Shown here piece after piece: positions 40,110-49,453 of a stretch of DNA of 64,000 nt. Within the stretch, counting starts at the first letter, position 1; the number at the start of each line of letters is the position of its first letter. The DNA comes from Chlamydiota bacterium. Its GTDB lineage: Bacteria; Auribacterota; Tritonobacteria; UBA1439. The notes under the pieces are model-generated. The model was not told where the DNA came from. It did not search any database and saw nothing but the letters and a program-made list of their open reading frames with translations. The DNA is taken from assembly GCA_012729785.1 (NCBI GenBank), contig JAAYCL010000027.1, forward strand, positions 39,194 through 103,193, read 5' to 3'. Both the position numbers and the translations under genes were made by a program.

Positions 40110-40721
40110 CCGATCGAGGAGAAGGCGAAGCTACTCAAGGAGTATCGCTGGAGCAGCCTGCGCGGCTATATGGGTTTGGGGAAACGGGATTCATTTGTGC
40201 TGTATGATACGGTATTGGGCTACATGGGCGGAGAGACGAAGGAAGGGGCGAGGCGGTATGGCGACTTCGTGCTATCCGGGTTGGGTACGGTGATGAAGAA
40301 CCCTCTTGCGGATTCGCGGGCGGGAGCGGTGTTGGGGACGGAGAGTTTCATTGAATGGATCAGGAAGACCTTTGTCGACGGACGGAAATGGACTCGAAAG
40401 GAACAACCGCAGGTGAAACCGCTTAGGGGCGTGATTCCCGTGGAGGAGATCGCGCAGGCGGTGGGAGAGGAGTATGGAGTCAAACCCGCAGAAAATTTCA
40501 AAGTGCGTTCGCCGCATCGGGAGGCGCGGCGAGTACTGCTTGAGATGAGTTATCGGTTGAACACGAACTATCTACCTCTTCAGAAATTGGGGGATGAATT
40601 GGGGGGGATTGGAGGAGCTGCGATAACAAACAACCACATGCGTCTTCAGCAACAGATGTCGGATGATGCAAGATTAACCAGACGCGTGGAAAAGATCCAC
40701 CGCAAGCTTTTTAGTGTATAG
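39810..40721 (+). pseudogene. RAYT-type transposase lacking the HUH domain
   Basis: The frame holds the C-terminal two-thirds of a REP-associated tyrosine transposase: GHLYGGRFKAVVVEADEYL, ELSRYLHLNPVRLKKYKEL, EYRWSSLRGYMGL, a YGDFVLSGLG block, and a C-terminal helical DNA-binding region (VPVEEIAQAVGEEYG). The N-terminal HUH metal site is absent and replaced by unrelated residues (NPLKNDRSIRIYANPLPADG). It therefore should not be able to cut DNA. Such transposases mobilise REP palindromes; candidate palindromes occur in the window. Confidence 0.75.
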
Positions 40722-40906
40722 TAAAGGTCTAACCCCGAAGGCACGCCCCGAAGGTACGCGCGCCGATCACGGGACGGGGCGACGCGTTCATGGAGGCGGC
40801 GAAGACGTTCACGATCCGGTGACGGTCCGCTGGTCATGCATGCGGGCGGCGTGGACGCGAGGCCCGTGATACCGACAGGGTGGTCTCCGGCTGCCTCGCC
40901 CGCGCG

Positions 40907-42589
40907 TCACTTCGCGAACACGAACCCCGTCCGCGCCACGTTGCTCAAACGGCTGTCCTCGTCCAACGGGTCGGCCCCGCTCGCGCACAGCCCCCCGAGC
41001 CACTCGTACCGCCCCGCCGCCCACGTCTTGTCCGGCCTCATCCAGACCGCCGTGCCCCAGACGCTCCCGGGGGAGACCCGCATCCCCCTCACCATCGGCA
41101 CCACCCTGTCCGAGAACGCGTTGTTCCCCACGTACCATCGCAGCCCGCGCGGCCCCGCGAGCGCGATATAGACGTCCGCCAGCATCCCCTGCGCCGCGTT
41201 CGTCGTGAGCGAGTAGTACAGTACCATCGGCTCGCCCGCGCGGAACGTCCGAGCGTTCATCCACAGCCCCGCGGTCGCGAAGGCGGGGACGGCGGTCGGC
41301 GTGAACGTCGGCGTGTGCGTCGGCGTCTGCGTCGGTGTATGCGTCGGAGTGAACGTCGGGGTGAACGTCGGGGTCTCCGTCGGCGTCTCCGTAGGCGTAT
41401 GGGTCGGCGTGGGCGTCTCCGTCGGCGTATGCGTCGGCGTCGCCGTCGGGGTATGCGTCGGCGTTTCTGTCGGAGCCGCCTGCTTTATGCAGTAAAGGTT
41501 GCAGTCATGGGACCCGACATACACCCTCCCGTCGCTCCCTAGCGCGGGGGAGGAGGACACAAAGGCCTCTATGCCATAGCTCCACCCGAGCGTGCCGTCG
41601 GAATTCACGGCGTAGAGGTTGCTATCGTAGGACCCGAAATACACCCTCCCGTCGCTCCCCAGCGCGGGGGAGGAGGACACATCGTCCTCCGTGCCATAGC
41701 TCCACGCGAGCGTGCCGTCGGAATTCACGGCGTAGAGGTTGTTATCGTCGGACCCGAAATACACCCTCCCGTCGCTCCCCAGCGCGGGGGAGGAGTACAC
41801 AACGTCCTCTATGCCATAGCTCCACGCGAGCGTGCCGTCGGAATTCAGGGCGTAGAGGTTGTTATCGTAGGACCCGACATACACCCTCCCGTCACTCCCC
41901 AGCGCGGGGGAGGAGGACACATCGTTCTCCGTGCCATAGCTCCACGCGAGCGTGCCGTCGGAATTCAGGGCGTAGAGGTTGTAATCGTCGGACCCGACAT
42001 ACACCCTCCCGTCGCTCCCCAGTGCGGGGGAGGAGGAATATGTCCCGTCCGCGGTGAGATAGCTCCACGCGAGCGTGCCGATGGAATTCAGGGCGTAGAG
42101 GCTGTTGTCGTAGGACCCGACATATACCTTCCCGTCGCTCCCCAGCGCAGGGGAGGATACCACACTGTCCCCCGTGCCAAAGCTCCACGCGAGCGTGCCG
42201 TCGGAATTCAGGGCGTAGAGGTTGTCATCCCAAGACCCCACATACAGCCTCCCGTCGCTCCCCAGTGCGGGGGAGGAGAAAATTCTCGATTCCGCAGCAT
42301 AGCTCCACGCGAGCGTGCCGTCGGGATTCACGGCGTGGATGTTGTTATCGTAGGACCCGACATACACCCTCCCGTCGCTCCCCAGCGCGGGGGAGGATAT
42401 CACATAGCCCCCCGTGCCATAGCTCCACGCGAGCGCGGGAATAGACGGCCCTTCATACACGCTCTGCCCCGTGTGCCCCGCGTCGCGGCGAAACATCGGC
42501 CACGGCGTGTCGGCGAGCTGGGCGTCCGTGGAAGACGCGAGCAATGACACACCGATGGCGAGCATCAGCGAGGCGGCAAACTTGGGCAT
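40907..42589 (-). CDS. Secreted PQQ-like beta-propeller protein with Thr-Pro linker and C-terminal domain
   Basis: 560 residues behind an AGGAGGGAG ribosome-binding site. Signal peptide to about residue 23 (LLASSTDA). Then [14 protein letters not shown], a typical opening of PQQ-like propellers, and eight 40-residue blades built on [19 protein letters not shown] and GTLAWSYG. A 60-residue linker of PT(E/H/F/Q)TPT units follows, then a 125-residue beta-rich domain ([32 protein letters not shown]). No catalytic residues are visible; a surface or exported binding/structural role is likely. The blades are nearly identical at DNA level. Confidence 0.85.
   Translation of the reverse strand: MPKFAASLMLAIGVSLLASSTDAQLADTPWPMFRRDAGHTGQSVYEGPSIPALAWSYGTGGYVISSPALGSDGRVYVGSYDNNIHAVNPDGTLAWSYAAESRIFSSPALGSDGRLYVGSWDDNLYALNSDGTLAWSFGTGDSVVSSPALGSDGKVYVGSYDNSLYALNSIGTLAWSYLTADGTYSSSPALGSDGRVYVGSDDYNLYALNSDGTLAWSYGTENDVSSSPALGSDGRVYVGSYDNNLYALNSDGTLAWSYGIEDVVYSSPALGSDGRVYFGSDDNNLYAVNSDGTLAWSYGTEDDVSSSPALGSDGRVYFGSYDSNLYAVNSDGTLGWSYGIEAFVSSSPALGSDGRVYVGSHDCNLYCIKQAAPTETPTHTPTATPTHTPTETPTPTHTPTETPTETPTFTPTFTPTHTPTQTPTHTPTFTPTAVPAFATAGLWMNARTFRAGEPMVLYYSLTTNAAQGMLADVYIALAGPRGLRWYVGNNAFSDRVVPMVRGMRVSPGSVWGTAVWMRPDKTWAAGRYEWLGGLCASGADPLDEDSRLSNVARTGFVFAK
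41485..42395 (-). repeat. Tandem 120-base coding repeats of the PQQ-like propeller
   Basis: About 7.5 units with period 120 bases (one unit is 126). Most units differ by only a few bases and keep long identical stretches such as CGTGCCGTCGGAATTCA on the plus strand. High DNA identity points to recent unequal crossing-over or gene conversion. Confidence 0.85.
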
Positions 42590-42861
42590 AACTCCCTCCT
42601 ATGGCATATGGCGAGCCGGTGATGCGTAGATTAACACCCTTTCGGGTGGCACACAACAGGTTTGGAGGGTATTGTAAGGTTTTGAGGGTTTGGAGGGCGA
42701 TGTGTAATGGGTCAGTTATGGGGTGCATTGTTACCCCCCACCCCAACCCTCCCCCGCAAGGGGGAGGGGGATAATGAGCGAGCACCCCATAGCTGACCCT
42801 GGATCTGTTCCTTCTTCATCCTGAAATCCGGAAAAGTGGGGCAAGTCCTGGGGGATACGCA
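42590..42861. other. Divergent intergenic region between two propeller genes
   Basis: About 270 bases. Contains a REP-like hairpin (42747-42768). The promoter of the leftward gene may be TTGTGT-17-TAATCT on the minus strand, about 25-55 bases upstream of its ATG. No gene is supported. Confidence 0.45.
42747..42768. repeat. REP-like hairpin CCCTCCCCC-GCAA-GGGGGAGGG
   Basis: Nine-base perfect stem with a GCAA loop, in the context ACCCCAACCCTCCCCC. This type of palindrome is scattered in many bacterial genomes as a repeated extragenic element. Confidence 0.6.
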
Positions 42862-42889
42862 TTGACATGGAGGGATGGTGTGGTATCCT
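42862..42889 (+). promoter_or_regulatory. Promoter of the YVTN-like propeller gene
   Basis: Perfect -35 TTGACA (42862-42867), 16-base spacer, -10 TATCCT (42884-42889, 4 of 6), placing the transcript start about 20 bases before the ATG. Confidence 0.55.
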
Positions 42890-42917
42890 AACCAGTGCAT
42901 ACAGAAAGGAGAATGTA

Positions 42918-44483
42918 ATGAGCATTGGTATCCGTGCGTGCATCGTTCTCGCCGCCGTACTCGCGCTGACGCCCCATTATGCCGCCCACGCCACGCCATG
43001 GGCCGTCGTGGCGAACAGCGCGGAAGCCACCATCAGCACCATCGACCTTGGCACGACCCCGCCCACGCTGCACGGCCCGTTCCTGGCGGGCGAACTCGGC
43101 ACGGATGACGGCGGCCTCTTCGACGTCGCGGTCGTCCCCAACAGCCCGTACATCCTCGTGACCAACTTCGGCGATGAGCTCCTGTTCCGCGTCGACGTCT
43201 CCGACCCGACCGCCCCGGTCGCCGCCGGGTCGATCGAGATCGGCTTCTCTGCGGAGGATGTCGCCGTCGCGCCGAACGGGAAGTTCGCCCTTGTCACGGA
43301 CGGGGGCTATAAACACGAAGTGGCCGTCATCGACCTGGATACGTTCGCGCTTACGACCATTTCCACGCTGAAGGCGGGAGCCGCGCAGGCGGTGGCGATC
43401 GCACCCGACAACCAGACGGCCGTCTTCGTCGACTACTTTGCTCGCCTCATGGTCTTCGGGCTCGTCGACCCGGCGACCGGCATCGTGTCGGACTCGTCGC
43501 TCCCCACCGACGGCATGCCGCTCAACGTCGCGATCTCCCCCGACGGGCAGACCGCCATCGTGGCGAACTTCGGCAACACGGCGCCCCCGTCTCCGACGCT
43601 CGAGGCGCCGGCACCGATGAACGTCTACAGGATCACGGGTCCCGGAACGGTCGTGGAGGGGACGACCCCGATCGTGGAAGGCCTGCCGGGGTGTCAGCAG
43701 TCCGTCGCCTTCTCCCCGGACGGGAGCAGGGCGTACGTCGAAACCTGCACGTGGGCACCGTCGGGGACGCCCGTTCCCGAAGACGCCACCACGCAGCTCT
43801 CCTGGCTGAGCGTGACGGGGCCGGGGCAGGTGTCGCTCGGCGCGGCGGCAGCGGCGAACCTGTTGTCCAAGACGCACTACGCGTGGTTCGGCGTGGATAC
43901 GCTGGCGGTGAGCGGGGACGGGAAGACCGCGCTCGCCACGAACACCTCCGGCAGTGATGCGGTTTCCAGCGTCTCCGCCGTCGATCTCTCCACGTGGAGC
44001 GTCAGCGCGATCGGGCCGGTCAGCACCGCACCGGCGGGGATCGCCATGCTGGCGACGCCGACCCCGACACTGACCCCGACACTGACCCCGACCCCGACCC
44101 AGACCCCGACGCCCATCCTCATGGGCGTAGCCAGCAGCAAGTCGCCGTCCGTCGGGGGGTCGTTTACCTTCTCAGCTATTTGCCAGCCCCTTAGCACGCC
44201 GTTCGACGCCTACGGCATCGTCCTTTCCCCGACGTGTGGCACGCAGTCCTTCAACCTGTCGGACCCGACGGAGCTCCGCCCCGGAGTGCAGCCGCTCGTC
44301 GCCGGTGTGCCGGGCCTCCCCACGACGTGGGAGGGGCTGCTGTACGGCCAGGCGGCGCTGCTCCCGTACACCCAGGGGCATACCTATACCTTCATCCTCG
44401 GACTTGTCCCGGCGGGGACGCCGCCGTCCAAGGAGAACGTCATCCCGGGATGTTACTGGGAGGGCCAGGTGGTCGTGAAGTAG
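42918..44483 (+). CDS. Secreted YVTN/lactonase-like beta-propeller protein
   Basis: 521 residues from the ATG behind AAAGGAG. Signal peptide to about residue 25. Propeller blades of the YVTN/gluconolactonase type: VAVVPNSPYILVTNFGDE, VAVAPNGKFALVTDGG, VAIAPDNQTAVFVDY, VAISPDGQTAIVANFGN, VAFSPDGSRAYVETC, LAVSGDGKTALATNTS. A short linker of TPTLTPTLTPTPTQTPTP follows, then a 118-residue C-terminal domain (AYGIVLSPTCG, LRPGVQPLVAGVPG). A strong terminator follows. Function is unknown; no enzyme residues stand out. Confidence 0.82.
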   Translation: MSIGIRACIVLAAVLALTPHYAAHATPWAVVANSAEATISTIDLGTTPPTLHGPFLAGELGTDDGGLFDVAVVPNSPYILVTNFGDELLFRVDVSDPTAPVAAGSIEIGFSAEDVAVAPNGKFALVTDGGYKHEVAVIDLDTFALTTISTLKAGAAQAVAIAPDNQTAVFVDYFARLMVFGLVDPATGIVSDSSLPTDGMPLNVAISPDGQTAIVANFGNTAPPSPTLEAPAPMNVYRITGPGTVVEGTTPIVEGLPGCQQSVAFSPDGSRAYVETCTWAPSGTPVPEDATTQLSWLSVTGPGQVSLGAAAAANLLSKTHYAWFGVDTLAVSGDGKTALATNTSGSDAVSSVSAVDLSTWSVSAIGPVSTAPAGIAMLATPTPTLTPTLTPTPTQTPTPILMGVASSKSPSVGGSFTFSAICQPLSTPFDAYGIVLSPTCGTQSFNLSDPTELRPGVQPLVAGVPGLPTTWEGLLYGQAALLPYTQGHTYTFILGLVPAGTPPSKENVIPGCYWEGQVVVK

Positions 44484-44511
44484 GCGTCCTTCGAGTAGTG
44501 AGGTATTCTGC

Positions 44512-44546
44512 GCGGCCGTGGATCGCGATCCCCGGCCGCTTTTTTC
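44512..44546 (+). terminator. Rho-independent terminator after the propeller gene
   Basis: GCGGCCG (44512-44518) pairs with CGGCCGC (44533-44539), and GATC pairs with GATC in the inner stem, followed by TTTTTT at 44540-44545. It lies 29 bases after the stop. Confidence 0.88.
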
Positions 44547-45062
44547 TTCGCGTGGGGCTTCCGCGAAGCATCAGGGTCAGCCATCAAAGGCGCGGAGTCG
44601 ATAGACATAATTCCTCCCTCTCGCGCAATACCACGGGATAAGCTATCTGCTCCGATCATACTAATCAGCATCCGTGACTCGGCTGCCATCCCGTCTCGAA
44701 CCCGACTCCCTGCAATCATCAGGAATTAAGGCCCACGTCATATGGGACCGTTTCGTTCAGTCAGCCATCTGGTTCTCGTCATTCCGGCGGGAGGGCCGAG
44801 AAGGCCTCATCGCCGTGGGACATATCCCGCCCTTACGGGTCCAGCAAATCGTCGGTGCCGCGACGCGTTCAATAGGATTTCTCACATAATCGTGGTTCGC
44901 ATGTTGTCCGCCGAGCGCACAACTGCTCCCAGCCCTTTGCCGACTCGCGTCGTGGTCGAAACGGAACATCATCCCATCCTCGGATACTGTGGGAGGCGGC
45001 GGGTCCCATTCACTTATGTCGGTTATGCCAAACCCTGATCCGGTTCACCGCCGCCGCCCGTT
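44547..45062. other. Gene-free region before an IS110 fragment
   Basis: About 515 bases of moderate GC with only short frames and no recognisable product. Adjacent to a transposase remnant, it may be decayed mobile DNA. Confidence 0.5.
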
Positions 45063-45410
45063 CTAGCCCACTAACTTCTTAGCGTCGAAAGTCACGCCGT
45101 CGCGTAGAATGAAGAAACAAACCTTGGCCAACGTAGTAGCCAGTGCCTTGATTGCCACCGCCCGGTTCGTCCGCTTCTCCTTGCGTTGATACCATGCACG
45201 TAGCTCCGGGCTAAACCGCACCGCATAAACCGCAGCCTCTACATATGCCCATGCAAGATATCGATTGCCGCTCTTGCGATTGCCTGCGCCCTTCTTGCGC
45301 TCATTGCTTGTGTGCTCGGCCTTCACTGCCCGACAATACGAGGCATAATTCCCAGGCTATGCAAACCGCTCGATCGGCCCAGTCTCCAGCAAGGCCATAG
45401 GGGGCTCCCC
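45063..45410 (-). pseudogene. IS110-family transposase, C-terminal fragment with in-frame stop
   Basis: The last 87 residues read TSNERKKGAGNRKSGNRYL, WAYVEAAVYAVRFSPELRAW, YQRKEKRTNRAVAIKALATT and LAKVCFFILRDGVTFDAKKL, the Transposase_20 C-terminus of IS110/IS116. Upstream, the same frame continues as LLETGPIERFA, TAG stop at 45357-45359, PGNYASYCRAV, so a premature stop interrupts the protein. The N-terminal RuvC-like DEDD domain is gone. Inactive remnant. Confidence 0.85.
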
Positions 45411-45613
45411 CGAGATTATCATGCGGCGTTGAGGAGTAAGGCCGCCGATAGGTGACTGAAGACTGGTGCGCTACAATCCAGTGCTTCGCGGATACTCAGC
45501 CAGGCTGGCAAGAGAAGAGCGTGGAAGTTATGTGCAGGGGGGGAGGCCTGACTGGCAAGGTGTCTTTACGCTTGCCTTCCGCCTACATAGGTGAGACCCC
45601 GACTTGCCTTTGT

Positions 45614-47212
45614 TCAGTCTATGGTCAGGATTTCCTTGTCGACGTTCCCGATATAGACGGGATTGCGTATGTCCGTCGTCTTCACCGGGTCGATGGCGCC
45701 GCCCTCGAGGTAATACGTCCCCTTCGGCATCCCCCTGAACTGCGTGTCGAAGATGGGATAGTCGGAGATGGGCGATGCCACGATAGCGACGCCGGGGAAA
45801 CCGAGATACCCGATCGGGATCTCCGTGAACCCTTTCCCCTGCTCGCAGTAAAGCTCCTGACCGCTCGGCGTAATGAGCCGAACGAACGGTATGCACGGCA
45901 CGCGGATGGCGGCGACGTCGGCCCTGACCGCGATCCAATCGGTCGTGAAGAAGGCCCTCTTGTTCGGCGTCAGGTCGATCGGGGGGGGCGACGGCAGGGT
46001 GCAGGAGTAGACGACCCCCATTCCCTCCGATCCCCCTTCGGTGGCGGTGCCGTAGAGCGTCCCCTTCAGCAGCAGGGGCGTCCCTGAGGGAAGCGATCCG
46101 GTCCCCCCGATAAGGCCGTCGAAGCGGTACCGCACCGCATACCCGCCCCCGGCCGCGTCGAGACTGAAGATCGCGCCCGGATCGCCCCCCCCCGCCGCAC
46201 CGGACCTGGCGAAGACCATCCCGAGCGAGGTCACGGTGCCGTACAGCGTGGTCCCCTGCAGGACAAGGCCCGTGCAGAAGGAGGCATCGCTCGACAGTTT
46301 CTCAGTATATTCCCTATTCCCGCGTGAGAAAACGGATTCCTCCTCGAAGGCGTGGAGAATGGTGAAATCGGTTCCGTCCTTGGCGACGGAGAAAACCGCG
46401 GACGGGAGAGAGGAGAGGAAGAAGAACTCCTGCGCCGGGACGGTGAAACCGAAGAGGCGGTTCCCGTTTGAGATGAGCCCGCCGCGCGGGTTGGCCGTCT
46501 GCATGCCCGAGAAGTCGTACAGGACCCTGTAGTCGCTCCCGTCGTCGGCCATCGAGAAGAGTGAGCCCGCCTCGCGGAGGTATTTGCCTCCCATGGCGGT
46601 CGCCCCGTACAGGACACCCTTCTCGAGAAGCAGTTTCCCCACGGGTATCGCGCCGTCGGAAGGAGACCCGGCGAATTCGTGGAGCACGGTATAGGCCGTG
46701 CCGTCGGTCTTGATGGAGTAGGCAATCCCTTCGTTATGGGTCCCTCCGGTCTCGACCACGCCGTAGAGCGTGCCGCCGGCCGCCGTGACGGGGCCCGGGA
46801 AAGACAGGTCCGCGGCGAAATGGTGAATGATCCTGTATCCGCTGCCGTTGGCTTTGATGGAGTAGATAACGCCGCATCCGTTCTCGCCGCCGTCCTGGGT
46901 GGTTCCGTAGAGGACGCCGCCGGCCAGCGCGAGCTCGCTGTTCGGGTACGTTCCGTCGGATGCCGGGCCGAAGGAGTGAAGGATCGAATAGCCGCTTCCG
47001 TCGAGGTTCACCGCGTACACGGTGCCCTTGCCCTCCTCTCCGCCGTTGCCGGTGGTCCCGTAGATCCTTTTCCCATCGGATACGACCCCCTCCTCCGGCC
47101 ATGCGCCGTCCGCGGGGATTCCGGCGAAATTGTGGAGCACCGTGTATGTCTGTGCCGATAAGCCCGCCGCGCAGCAAAGGAAAAACGCCGCCGCTACGAT
47201 CACCACGCGCAT
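45614..47212 (-). CDS. Secreted GloVer tandem-repeat protein
   Basis: 532 residues behind AGGAGG. Signal peptide MRVVIVAAAFFLCCAAGLSA. Seven repeats of about 50-75 residues follow, each with YxxLHxF near the start and LYGTTxxGG in the middle, ending GxVYSxxxDGS; this is the pattern of choice-of-anchor tandem repeat GloVer-containing proteins. The last 118 residues form a separate module (VRLITPSGQELYCEQG ... GTYYLEGGAIDP ... EIL) very similar to the end of the GH64-like protein. Extracellular, possibly surface-bound; function unknown. Confidence 0.85.
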   Translation of the reverse strand: MRVVIVAAAFFLCCAAGLSAQTYTVLHNFAGIPADGAWPEEGVVSDGKRIYGTTGNGGEEGKGTVYAVNLDGSGYSILHSFGPASDGTYPNSELALAGGVLYGTTQDGGENGCGVIYSIKANGSGYRIIHHFAADLSFPGPVTAAGGTLYGVVETGGTHNEGIAYSIKTDGTAYTVLHEFAGSPSDGAIPVGKLLLEKGVLYGATAMGGKYLREAGSLFSMADDGSDYRVLYDFSGMQTANPRGGLISNGNRLFGFTVPAQEFFFLSSLPSAVFSVAKDGTDFTILHAFEEESVFSRGNREYTEKLSSDASFCTGLVLQGTTLYGTVTSLGMVFARSGAAGGGDPGAIFSLDAAGGGYAVRYRFDGLIGGTGSLPSGTPLLLKGTLYGTATEGGSEGMGVVYSCTLPSPPPIDLTPNKRAFFTTDWIAVRADVAAIRVPCIPFVRLITPSGQELYCEQGKGFTEIPIGYLGFPGVAIVASPISDYPIFDTQFRGMPKGTYYLEGGAIDPVKTTDIRNPVYIGNVDKEILTID

Positions 47213-47368
47213 GACGCAACCTCCTTTTGGTGCGGCGCGAAAGCAGGCGAAGATCTCTACCCGTTACGCCGCGGCAATCGTATCACGAGGGTGCAGGCGT
47301 GTCAAAGCGTTCGCGGACGCACCCCCTCAGGCGCGGGGAACGGGCGCCAGCGGGCCCGGCGCACGGCG

Positions 47369-48358
47369 TCATCCCGCTGCGAGGCAGTCGCGGGCGCGGG
47401 CGGCGACGAATCCCGCCAGGCCGCGCAGCGCGCGGCGCGCGGGCGAGTCGGGGAGGGGAACGAGAAGGGACGCGGCGTCGCCGAGCGCCTTCTCCGCCTC
47501 CCGGACGCTCGTCTCCAGCGCCCCGGAGAGGATGATCTCCCTCCTCGACGAGGCGACATTCCCCTCCCGGAAGCAGAAGGCCAGACGCTCCCGGTGCTCG
47601 CCCCGGAGGGTTTCGAGGGCCCGTATGAGCGGGAGGGTCACGCGGCCGCCCGCGATATCCTTGAAGCGGTCCTTGGCGGTGTCGGTCCCCGCGATATCGG
47701 CGCAGTCGTCGGCGATCTGGAAGCCGATGCCGAACCCGATGCCGAATTGCCCGAGGCGCTCCGCGAGCGGGGCGGGCGCTCCCGCGGTCAGGGCCCCCAG
47801 CCGGCAGCACGCCGCGAAGAGCGAGGCGGTCTTCATCGTGACGGTCTCCCGATACTCCGCCGCACGCATCGAGATGTCGTACCGCCGCCGCAGCTGGCGG
47901 AGCTCCCCCTCGCACACCTCCCGCGTCACGCGCACCATCGCCGTCAACAGTTCCGCCCCGCACCTCTCGGAGAGCAGCTCGAAGGCGCGCGCGAGGAGGT
48001 AGTCGCCGTAGAGGACCGCCACGCTGTTCCCCCAGGCGGCGTTGAGCGTCGCCGCGCCGCGCCGCACGGCGGCGTCGTCGATGACGTCGTCGTGCGCGAG
48101 GGTGGCCAGGTGGATGAGTTCGGCGGAGGCGGCGAACGGGATGCGCGCACCGTCCCCGGCGGCCGGGGCTGCCTGCGCGGCCTCCCCCGAGAGGAGGGCC
48201 AGGGCGGGCCGGATCCGCTTCGCGGCGCCCCCGAGACAGCGGCGCGCGAGCTCCCCCAGCCGCTCCGCGGCCGAGTCGAGACGCGCGCGGATGGTCTCCT
48301 CGACGCACTCGAGGTCCGCTGAGACCGGGCGGAGGATCTCTCCGAGTGTCGGGTTCAT
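47369..48358 (-). CDS. Polyprenyl diphosphate synthase (trans-isoprenyl)
   Basis: 329 residues. First Asp-rich motif HDDVIDDAAVRRG, second DDCADIAG, plus GGAAKRIRPAL at the N-terminus and TMKTASLFAACC in the middle. Short side-chain residues before the first motif suggest a long-chain product (octaprenyl/heptaprenyl for quinones). The second motif reads DDxxD. It overlaps the upstream secreted-protein gene by ATGA. Confidence 0.9.
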   Translation of the reverse strand: MNPTLGEILRPVSADLECVEETIRARLDSAAERLGELARRCLGGAAKRIRPALALLSGEAAQAAPAAGDGARIPFAASAELIHLATLAHDDVIDDAAVRRGAATLNAAWGNSVAVLYGDYLLARAFELLSERCGAELLTAMVRVTREVCEGELRQLRRRYDISMRAAEYRETVTMKTASLFAACCRLGALTAGAPAPLAERLGQFGIGFGIGFQIADDCADIAGTDTAKDRFKDIAGGRVTLPLIRALETLRGEHRERLAFCFREGNVASSRREIILSGALETSVREAEKALGDAASLLVPLPDSPARRALRGLAGFVAARARDCLAAG

Positions 48359-49338
48359 TCGACAAGCTTCAGGGTGGAGTCTGTCTTCATCTTCGTCACG
48401 GTGGAGAGGCGCGCCTCCCCCTCGGGGCCGTCGAGGCGCATCGTCATCGTGACGTCCTGTTCCGTCTCGACGCGGAGCTCGGCGGCACACCCTTTGCCGA
48501 GGTCGAAGAAGAGCGTCCCGTTCAGACGCTGCCGGAGGCGGTCGAAGACCGTCTTCATCCCGGCCCCCCCGGGCCCGGTCAACGGCAGGGAGACCGCCAC
48601 ATCCTTCGCGTCCATCTCCCCCTGCAGCGCGATCTCCGCGCAGCGCCGTCCCCCTCTGGTCGTCAGCCGCACGAGCGTGTAGCGGATGTCGAGGACGAGC
48701 GTGCCGGCGTCCTCCGCCTTCCCCCCCGCCGCCTCGCCGAGGGAGAGGGTGCGCTGCTCGACCCACGAGTTTCCCGCGGCGACGGGCCCGTCGGGCAGGA
48801 GGAACTGCCCGTGCTTGAGGAAGGCGTGCAGGTCCATCTGCGGGAGGATCGCCGCGACGCCCCCCGGCCGGGCGACGGAGAGGACCCTGCCGCGTTTGTC
48901 CATCGTGAAGGCGGTCGGTCTGGCGAAGAGGGCCTTCAGCCCGTCGAGCCCGGGGGCCTCCTTCGTCACCGTCTCCCCCTGGATGATCCGCGCCCCCTTC
49001 GCGTCCGCCTCGATGCGCACCTTGAGCGCGCCGCTTTCGTTCACCGAGCTGAACCGCTCGAAGGAGGTTTCGATCTCGGCCGCGCCCCGGGCGTCCACGT
49101 CCTTGACCGTTGTCCGGTAGAGAAGCTCCATCTCCATCCCGATCGGCATCTCCGCCGCATCCGGCCGGCCCGGGAGGCCTGACATCGAGGTCGTGCCGCT
49201 CCCCTTCGTGAGGAGGCGGTAGGTGAGCTCCTCCCCCTTCGCGTAGCGGTTCTCGATCACCACCGTCTTCTTCGCGCAGGCCGGCGCGAAGACCGCCAAC
49301 GCCGCGCATGCCACGCACCACCGCGCCGTCTTGTTCAC
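48355..49338 (-). CDS. Secreted protein, DUF6263-like
   Basis: 327 residues from GTG, chosen because GGAGGAGACGC precedes it. N-terminal signal (WCVACAALAVFAPACA) ends at a cysteine that may be lipidated, though -3 is Ala. The mature part (EELTYRLLTKGSGTTSM ... FERFSSVNESGALKV ... FTMDKRGRVLSV ... LPDGPVAAGNSWVEQ) resembles DUF6263-type beta-rich periplasmic proteins. Stop overlaps the polyprenyl synthase start by ATGA. Function unknown. Confidence 0.7.
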   Translation of the reverse strand: MNKTARWCVACAALAVFAPACAKKTVVIENRYAKGEELTYRLLTKGSGTTSMSGLPGRPDAAEMPIGMEMELLYRTTVKDVDARGAAEIETSFERFSSVNESGALKVRIEADAKGARIIQGETVTKEAPGLDGLKALFARPTAFTMDKRGRVLSVARPGGVAAILPQMDLHAFLKHGQFLLPDGPVAAGNSWVEQRTLSLGEAAGGKAEDAGTLVLDIRYTLVRLTTRGGRRCAEIALQGEMDAKDVAVSLPLTGPGGAGMKTVFDRLRQRLNGTLFFDLGKGCAAELRVETEQDVTMTMRLDGPEGEARLSTVTKMKTDSTLKLVE

Positions 49339-49453
49339 GCGTCTCCTCCCCGCGGCCCCACGGGCTCCGGGCCGCACACCGGTATGGTACCACATCGCGA
49401 GAGGCGGGACGGCTGTCGCGAAACGGTCCCGCGTGCCCGCACACGGGGCGGCA

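Noticed and set aside
41301..41495. Plus-strand frame with a VGVCVGV repeat
   Set aside because: It is the reverse complement of the Thr-Pro linker of the PQQ-like protein and has no start signal.
41485..42395. Regular repeats that might suggest a CRISPR array
   Set aside because: The period is 120 bases, there are no unique spacers, and the repeats are in frame and encode propeller blades.
45452..46087. Plus-strand frame overlapping the GloVer gene
   Set aside because: The part outside the GloVer gene has no recognisable domain, and the rest is its antisense.
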